In this document: in pieces, positions 58,431 to 64,000 of the stretch
How the letters are laid out: the number at the start of each line of letters is the position of its first letter
How positions within the stretch are numbered: the stretch's first letter is position 1
From: Maniola hyperantus
Lineage: Eukaryota > Arthropoda > Insecta > Lepidoptera > Nymphalidae
Assembly: GCF_902806685.2 (NCBI RefSeq)
Contig: NC_048536.1
Location: forward strand, 2,232,001-2,296,000
DNA: 64,000 nt
Direction of reading: 5' to 3'
Program-made: the position numbers and the translations under genes
The notes under the pieces: model-generated
What the model was told of the DNA's origin: nothing
What the model saw: the letters and a program-made list of their open reading frames with translations, nothing else
The model's database searches: none

Positions 58431-58802
58431 GCTGACGACTTTTTATTTTTTACTAGACGATGCCGCGTGGATTTAGGTTTTTAAAAATCCCGTGGGAACT
58501 CTTTTAGCTGACGACTTTTTATTTTTTACTAGATGATGTCGCGTGGATTTAGGTTTTTAAATATCCCGTGGGAACTCTGTTAGCTGACGACTTTTCATTT
58601 TTTACTAGATGATGCCGCGTGGATATAGGTGTTTAAAAATCCCGTGGGAACTCTTTGATTTTCCGGGATAAAAGTAGCCTATATCCTTTTCCGGGATGCA
58701 AGCTATCTCTGTACCAAATTTTGTCAAGATCGGTTAAACGGATGGGCCGTGAAAAGCTAGCAGACAGACAGACATACTTTCGCATTTATAAAATTAGTAT
58801 GA
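58431..58802 (-). mobile_element. Helitron with its 3' end tandemly triplicated
   Basis: The unit AGCTGACGACTTTTTATTTT, TACTAGATGATGCCGCGTGG, ATTTAGGTTTTTAAAAATCCC, GTGGGAACTC recurs at 58,431, 58,507 and 58,580 (spacing 76 and 73 bp). Each has the CTAG terminus plus about 26 bp of AT-rich flank. The third runs on into a normal body (TTTGATTTTCCGGGATAAAAG, CGGGATGCAAGCTATCTCTG, GTCAAGATCGGTTAAACGGATGG) and ends at the 5' side with CGCATTTATAAAATTAGTATGA. Confidence 0.92.
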
Positions 58803-59967
58803 ATTTGTTTAAAAAAAAAAAAAATTATAAGAAATTGATCACTCCAGCTGAAACCACATACGGTTTATTTCGCCGACTTTGTCCGCATGGATTTAGGTTT
58901 TTAAAACACCGTGAAAACTCTTTGTTTTTCTGTGATTCAAGCCGTCTTCGTACCAAGTTTCAGCAGAATCGGTTAAGGCGAAATGGGATTAATGTTGTAC
59001 ACGGGTGCTCTATAAGACGCGTTGCGGGCGACCGGGGCTGTAGTCTGGGCCGCCCGAGCGCAAATTTGTTGCAAGGCTTTTATAAATATTTATATTTAAA
59101 ATTCTATGTGCTCTGTTACCATAAAATAATACCGCAATCCCTTAGTGTTAAACGTTGAACGTAAACACGAAATTTTATTGCAATTGGTTTTAATCAATCG
59201 AATAAAACTGGTTTTTCTTCTAATGGTAGTGTAAAAAATGCGTATTTTGGGATTTTTTGCGAATTTTTGTATCAAGCCAAATTGCGCCAATCATGTTTTG
59301 GCCACCGTAATTCATTAAAGAATATCTTTATTTTTATTATATTAAATATAAACAAACAAAGTAGTATTTGAGACGAAAACTTGATTCTTTGAACATCCGA
59401 AATATATGTCTCAACACCGCTTTTGGGACGCATTATCGCCCGTGAAAAGGTAACAGAGACACAGATACACTTTCATATTTATAATATTACTTAGTATCTA
59501 ATGGATGCTAGGTTTCTTTTACAGCATTCATTTGATCCTTGTGAATTATGGACTTCCGCAAAGTAACGCCTGCTTCTATCCATCAATAGAAATCAAGTTG
59601 TTATGAAACTCAATCATTTTAAAATTTAAATAACAGAATTTTAAGATACCTGAACCGTCGACAACCGATCATTAGAATAATAAATAGAGACGTGTTTTTA
59701 GCTGATAACGATAAAATATTAGTAAAACTGTTTTCCTTAGACCTAATCTAGATAGATAACAAATGCTTTTAAGGTTTATCTAATTTATAGTAAATAAATT
59801 ATAATGAGCCAGTTTAGGGGCCATTAAAATTAACGAAATCGCTAAAACCCGATATGGTATTTCAAAGGTGTTGGTAAATTATTATAATTATACGTATTTT
59901 ATTGATATCTGTTGCTTTAAATAAAGCCTCCGTATTAAATGTGTATCTGTGCCCTTATGGGCTGATT
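58803..59967. other. No gene recognised; Helitron scrap
   Basis: 58,868-58,980 (CGCCGACTTTGTCCGCATGGATTTAGG, AATCGGTTAAGGCG) is another minus-strand Helitron remnant. ACTTCCGCAAAGTAACGCCTGCTT at 59,550-59,573 is the inverse of 39,242-39,265. The remainder is AT-rich; the 167-codon plus-strand frame at 58,655-59,158 is made of Helitron sequence. Confidence 0.5.
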
Positions 59968-60238
59968 TTTAGGGTGCCGTACTTGAAGGAACCCTATTAC
60001 TAAGACCCCGCTGTCCGTCCGTACGTCTGTCTGTCAGCGGGCTGTATCTCGTGAACCGTAATAGGTAGAGAGTTGAATTTTTTACCGAATGTGTAATTTC
60101 TATTGCCGCTATAACAAAAAATAATAACAATTTCAAAATGGCCGCCATGAAAAAATAAATAAGTTTCATTTCTTCTAACATGGTATGGAACCCTTTGTGT
60201 GCCAGTGCGAGTCCAACTCGCACTTTGCCAATTTTTTT
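59968..60238 (-). mobile_element. Repeat family D
   Basis: Minus strand: GGCAAAGTGCGAGTTGGACTCGCACTGGCACACAAAGGGTTCC, TTTTTCATGGCGGCCATTTTG, TTTGTTATAGCGGCAATAGAAATTACAC, ACGGTTCACGAGATACAGCCCGCTGACAGACAGACG, CTTAGTAATAGGGTTCC, ACGGCACCCTAAAAA. Nearly complete. Confidence 0.87.
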
Positions 60239-60269
60239 TATCTGTACGCCTAATTTAACTGTCAACCTT

Positions 60270-61625
60270 TCCATACTAATATTATAAAGGCGGAAGTGTG
60301 CCTATCTGTCTGTCTGTATGATAGCTTTTCACAGCCATCAGTTATATTAATTTTAACGAATTTTGTACAGAAAATAGATTTCCCCCCGGAGCCGTACGGA
60401 CATAGGCTATTTTCCCTCCGGAAAATCAACCACCGTCTTCTAGCCAGTTTACTATCTTTTTTATACAAATTGCTCGCAAAAAAGTCATACTTGATACATT
60501 TCCTGCTCTCGCTTGTGACTTGGGTCAGGTAAAGAGTTCTACAAGAGGCAAGCGCAGGAAATGAAGCGGCACCCAGTGGAGGCGCGCGATAAATCCTCCA
60601 CGAAGACCGCCTTCTAGCCAGTTTACTATCTTTTTTATACAAATTGCTTGGAAAAAAGTCACACTTGGTACATTTCCCGCTGTCGCTTGTGACTTGGGCA
60701 TGGTAAAGAGTTCGACAAGAGGCAAGCGCAGGAAATGAAGCGGCACCCGGTGGAGGCGTGCGATAAATCCTCTACAAATACCATCTTCTTTCTCCTATAT
60801 TATCATTTTTACACAAATTGCTTGCAAAAAGTCACACTCGATAGATTTCCCGCTGTCGCTTGTAATTTGGGCCTGGCAAAGAGTTAGACAAGAGGCAAGC
60901 GCAGGAAATGAAGCGGCACCCGGTGGAGGCGTGCGATAAATCCTCTACAAATACCATCTTCTTTCTCCTATATTATCATTTTTACACAAATTGCTTGCAA
61001 AAAGTCACACTCGAAAGATTTCCCACTGTCGCTTGTAATTTGGGCCTGGCAAAGAGTTCGACAAGAGGCAAGCGCAGGAAATGAAGCGGCACCCGGTGGA
61101 GGCGCGCGATAAATCCTCTACAAAGACCGTCTTCTAGCCACTTTATTAACATCTGACAAATTAACTGAGTAACTTTTGCCTCTTTGATTGATAGGTGGCA
61201 TTTTTTCGGAACATGATTCGTGAATCAGCTAATTTCCGATTGCTTGGTTAAAAGAAAAGTAAATATCGATTTTCACACGATTGTCGACTGCCCAAAATAG
61301 GAGTGTTTCAGGATTCATGTACTCATGTATTGTATATGGATTTCCTTATTCTACCACAACTTTTATATACCTGAACAGATTTGGATGTCGTTATCCCAAG
61401 TGACATGGGCTATAATTTTTTGAAAAAAAACAATGTGGCGGCTATATTATTATGGCGTCACCCATAAAAATATATCAAATGTGATTTTTAAAACTTTTTA
61501 GTTCGTTTTTAGCAGGACAGTCGTTTATTTTTTTATATTTTCTGATTACTCCTCAACTTAATTGATCCTGAAAAATTAAGAATTCCCAGAGAATTTTTGA
61601 AAGAACCGACCAAGTCGCGGGCATT
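60270..61625 (+). mobile_element. Helitron carrying a tandem array
   Basis: Head TCCATACTAATATTATAAAGGCGG, GTCTGTCTGTATGATAGC, TTAATTTTAACGAATTTTGTACAG, CATAGGCTATTTTCCCTCCGGAAAATCAA, then the 174-bp array, then AT-rich sequence and a Helitron-like end (AATTCCCAGAGAATTTTTGAAAG, CAAGTCGCGGGCATTTAG). The whole block may be one element that picked up and amplified non-Helitron sequence; the right boundary is uncertain. Confidence 0.6.
60433..61126. repeat. 174-bp tandem repeat, four copies
   Basis: Units start at 60,433, 60,607, 60,781 and 60,954 (spacing 174, 174, 173) and a fifth begins at 61,127 (CCGTCTTCTAGCCA) and breaks off. Each contains TTTACACAAATTGCTTGCAA, AGTCACACTCGA, GAGTTCGACAAGAGGCAAGC, GCAGGAAATGAAGCGGCACC, GGTGGAGGCG.GCGATAAATC. 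Units 3 and 4 are nearly identical, 1 and 2 more alike to each other. Confidence 0.94.
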
Positions 61626-62229
61626 TAGTTATTTATAAGAACACCTACAAAAGTAGGATATTCGAAAGCACTTTCTAAGCAGTCACAGATATATTATCTA
61701 TTTTAAAATAAACAGGAAGTGTTAATCAAAACATTCAGTATCAACACTCTCGCTCGAAGTAATCCGAACAGAGACAAAGGCGCATCATTCAGTCGAAGCG
61801 AACAAATGAACGAGTGAACGAATGAGCGAATGAAATAGATGGGGGTAAACAATATCTTATTTTGCAATAATCCCGCGTAGGAAGCTCTGCTAATTTCCTG
61901 AAAGAGATCGGGTGAGCCGTTTACCGTTCGCCATTTTAAACTTTGCTTTATACTCTATGGTGATAAATAACGTTGGAGCGAAACTCTTTTATTTTTATGA
62001 AATTAATCTGTGCTGAGGAAGGCGGAGGAACGTATTGGTGGCGTGCTGTTGAAGCACCTATGTCCAGCAGTGGATGCATACTGACTGATGGACTGGATTA
62101 GAATAGAATCTTTCAGTGTTATAAGCTGTCTTAATTTTGTGCCCGTGTGTAAGTTTTCATGTTAAAAAATAAAGTATCCGAGTTACATTAACTTGCAAAA
62201 TTGTAAGGAAATACGTAGATTTGTACATT
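61626..62229. other. Single-copy stretch with a possible start-site motif
   Basis: TCATTCAGTCG at 61,787 fits the arthropod initiator consensus (TCAGT). It is followed by an odd run GAACGAGTGAACGAATGAGCGAATG (61,812-61,836). A LINE tail-like CCTATGTCCAGCAGTGGATGC lies at 62,056-62,078. No downstream open frame supports a gene. Confidence 0.4.
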
Positions 62230-62345
62230 TTTTCATCCATACCATTACTTGTTAGAGGCGCCGGGATAACCAACCCCGTAGGTAGGCTCTGGTGATGTGT
62301 GACTCAACTTAAAAAATAAACGTTTTTTCTTTCTTTCTTTCTTTC
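62230..62345 (+). mobile_element. Repeat tail with (CTTT)n
   Basis: TTGTTAGAGGCGCCGGGATAACC, CCCCGTAGGTAGGCTCTGG, TGACTCAACTTAAAAAATAAACG then TTTCTTTCTTTCTTTCTTTC at 62,327-62,346. I have the impression that this block is a common lepidopteran retroelement end, but one copy here does not prove it. Confidence 0.5.
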
Positions 62346-62346
62346 T

Positions 62347-62961
62347 AATAAAATAACAATTATTTTTCTACAAAATGTCATAAAGTTAATGCACAATTTA
62401 AATATTTCCTAATATCCTATTTACCTAAATACAGGATAATAATATGGGTTGCCTGGAAGAGATCACTTTAGTGATAAGGTCGCCCTTTGTTTTTTAAGTG
62501 TATCCTGTATTCTTACTCTCTGTAAATCTAGTAACAATAAAGTTTTTTTAATAATATAGAAAGATTACATTACACAAATAATGATCACTGTGCAGGCACC
62601 TAGCATCCACTTTGACACCCAAACAATAAAGAAAGACCAATTATTAGACCTACATGAATTTATATTATAAAACTTATAGAGAAAACGCCTCTCCATAGTT
62701 AGCCAACAACGTTTGAACAAAATTCAAAACAGAATCTCTATGCTCGGAATAAGTTGAGACAACATTACTACTTATTGAATCCCCGATTGATTTCATGTTC
62801 CCGATTGTTTTGGGGGGATTTATTTATCGGGTGCGGATGTACGCGATAGTTGTTTAGAAAATTCAATAATAGAATTTAGATGGAACGAATATTTGTTTGT
62901 GTTTTGCGCGATAAATTAAAATGAGTACGAATATATAAGAAACTAAGGTCCACTTGCATGA
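62347..62961. other. No gene recognised
   Basis: AT-rich, apparently single-copy; no open frame or repeat partner seen. Confidence 0.4.
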
Positions 62962-63190
62962 TTTTTTTTTTAACGCTGGGAAATGCGTTTACGCATCCCC
63001 CCCTCCTGGAAGCCAACCAGCTAACCAGCCAGCCAACTAACTGGAGGGAAGGTATGTGGGACTCACCGGCGACCAGAATACCCACTAAAACCCAGCGGCG
63101 CTCCTGCGCGTCGCCTGGTGACTGGGTCACGGGAACACCGAAGCAATCAACCGCGACCCATCCAGCGATGTCCGAGGCGGACCCTCCACA
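62962..63190 (-). mobile_element. GC-rich LINE 3' end with poly(A), copy 2
   Basis: The T run at 62,962-62,971 is the poly(A) on the minus strand. AACGCTGGGAAATGCGTTTACGC, CTAACTGGAGGGAAGGTATGTGGGACTC, CGGCGCTCCTGCGCGTCGCCTGG and GTCACGGGAACACCGAAGCAATCAACCGCGACCCA match the inverse of 47,215-47,430. CCAACCAGCTAACCAGCCAGCCAACTAACTGG is a locally expanded CCAG/CTAA tract. Confidence 0.82.
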
Positions 63191-63218
63191 CCACGATGTG
63201 GTGTGGGCGCACCAACGA

Positions 63219-63386
63219 TGTGCGCGATACGATGCCGTGTAGAAACTAAAGGGGCATGGGTTTATTAAAAAAAACTGTCATACTCCTTCCAGGTTAGCAC
63301 ACTTCCATCTTAATCTTCGACTTCATCGTCACTTACCACCAAGTGAGATTGCAGTCAAGGGCTAACTTGTATTTGAATATAAAAAA
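63219..63386 (+). mobile_element. SINE family A, 3' half
   Basis: CGATACGATGCCGTGTAGAAAC, AAAGGGGCATGGGTTTATTAAA, CTTCCAGGTTAGCACAC, CATCGTCACTTACCACCAAGTGAGATTGCAGTCAAGGGCTAACTTGTATTTGAATA. The tRNA head is missing; the truncation point abuts the LINE sequence at 63,190-63,218. Confidence 0.85.
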
Positions 63387-63678
63387 GCGTATGCAGAATC
63401 TTTTTCAAAAAGTCTTCATAAATGTGAATATTTTCAAAAATCCCGTCATGTATCAGATAAACATTTCTAAATAAAAAGTGTCCGCCTGAAGCGTGACACA
63501 GTGACAGACATAATAGGAAATTGCGGCCGGGACCGTGTCACGTCGTCACGCGGCCATATTGAATATATTTCCACGCTGATTGCCTTCTATGACTGCCATT
63601 TTGATTTCGATATACTTCTGTCTGATTTACAGGATGATTTTGAAGAATTTTGAGTTATTTCTGAGGGAAATGAAACTA
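63387..63678. other. No gene recognised
   Basis: 63,495-63,570 is moderately GC-rich (GCGGCCGGGACCGTGTCACGTCGTCACGCGGCC) with CGTGTCAC/GTGACA words in partial inversion. Otherwise nothing supportable. Confidence 0.4.
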
Positions 63679-63784
63679 AGTTCGTGACAGGTCGACATGG
63701 CATTCGGGATGGGGAAGCCCCGCACACCCGCACAGTCCATCCACCCCATACGCTGATTGCCTTCTCGACCTGTCGCATACTATA
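63679..63784. mobile_element. MITE (CGCGACAGG-TIR family), short form
   Basis: AGTTCGTGACAGGTCGACATGGCATTCGGG at the left; ATTGCCTTCTCGACCTGTCGCATACTATAG at the right; centre GGGGAAGCCCCGCAC. 106 bp, another internally shortened copy. Confidence 0.88.
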
Positions 63785-63857
63785 GGTACCTACTTTATAT
63801 TTTTACACAAGCAAAATTAAAATCAATAGGATCTTCTCAATCTTCTCATGCTATTTT

Positions 63858-63956
63858 TTCAGACACACGGACAGACGGACGGACGGATGCAGGACAGAGG
63901 AGACTTAGTAATAGAATCCCGATAGCACTCTTCAGATACGGAACCCTAAAAATTAG
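63858..63956 (+). mobile_element. Repeat family D 3' end
   Basis: CAGACACACGGACAGACGGACGGACGG, AGACTTAGTAATAGAATCCCGATAGCA and TACGGAACCCTAAAAATTAGG are the terminal segment of family D. The 5' part is missing. Confidence 0.8.
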
Positions 63957-64000
63957 GATGAGAACTGAGAAGATCAATAGGTACATAAAAAACCGAACAA

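Noticed and set aside
58655..59158. 167-codon open frame as a gene
   Set aside because: Its first 50 codons are Helitron body and the rest reads through an A run and another Helitron remnant.
61787..61836. Arthropod initiator with downstream transcription unit
   Set aside because: TCATTCAGTC alone is common; no TATA/DPE in a convincing position and no downstream reading frame.
1..64000. Endogenous virus or LTR retrotransposon
   Set aside because: No long terminal direct repeats, no gag/pol/env-like or viral replicase frame was seen.
1..64000. Telomeric TTAGG arrays near the LINE tails
   Set aside because: No TTAGG run is present beside any LINE poly(A), so telomere-specific LINE insertion is not supported.

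Overview
This window looks like lepidopteran (moth or butterfly) nuclear DNA. It is AT-rich and crowded with interspersed repeats I recognise as typical of that order: tRNA-derived SINEs, short Helitrons with A|TC...CTAG|T borders, MITEs, 5'-truncated non-LTR retrotransposon (LINE) tails, and a repeat carrying the AAGTGCGAGTCGGACTCGC-type head. The order is an inference from these families; I cannot name the species. I find no intact host protein-coding gene, no rRNA, no functional tRNA, no CRISPR array and no viral genome. The longest open frames (up to 168 codons) do not resemble known proteins or lie inside repeats.

Layout. 0-9 kb: AT-rich unique sequence with SINEs, Helitrons, a long-TIR MITE and a diverged duplicated pair of about 160 bp. 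9-11.3 kb: a 20-bp GC-rich minisatellite, a foldback MITE, and a 398-bp tandem repeat built on Helitron sequence. 11.76-16.1 kb: a 26-unit CpG-rich satellite with alternating 168/169- and 173-bp monomers and a 1,029-bp six-monomer higher-order repeat present twice in succession. 16-27 kb: Helitrons, LINE tails, GC-rich minisatellites and several perfect inverted repeats. 27.7-34.5 kb: two copies of a composite foldback element in opposite orientation. 33-46 kb: nested insertions, including a Helitron whose empty-site sequence can be read from relatives in the same window, plus two peculiar tRNA-derived inverted repeats. 46-50 kb: GC-rich LINE tails and a MITE. 50.1-51.5 kb: an internally deleted piggyBac-like transposon with TTAA ends and recognisable transposase fragments. 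51.8-54.3 kb and 56.3 kb: relatively GC-rich, apparently single-copy stretches that are the best places to look for host regulatory DNA or unrecognised exons. 57-64 kb: SINEs, triplicated Helitron 3' ends, a 174-bp tandem array inside a Helitron, and more LINE/MITE debris.

No genes act together here. The biology is that of mobile DNA: insertions within insertions, tandem amplification of Helitron parts and a satellite evolving by block duplication. The strongest candidates for new description are the CpG-dense satellite and its higher-order structure, the piggyBac-like element, the inverted tRNA-derived SINEs, and the Helitron-end amplifications. Family names beyond superfamily level are not asserted. 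Percent identities were not computed; boundaries are read by eye and may be off by a few bases.
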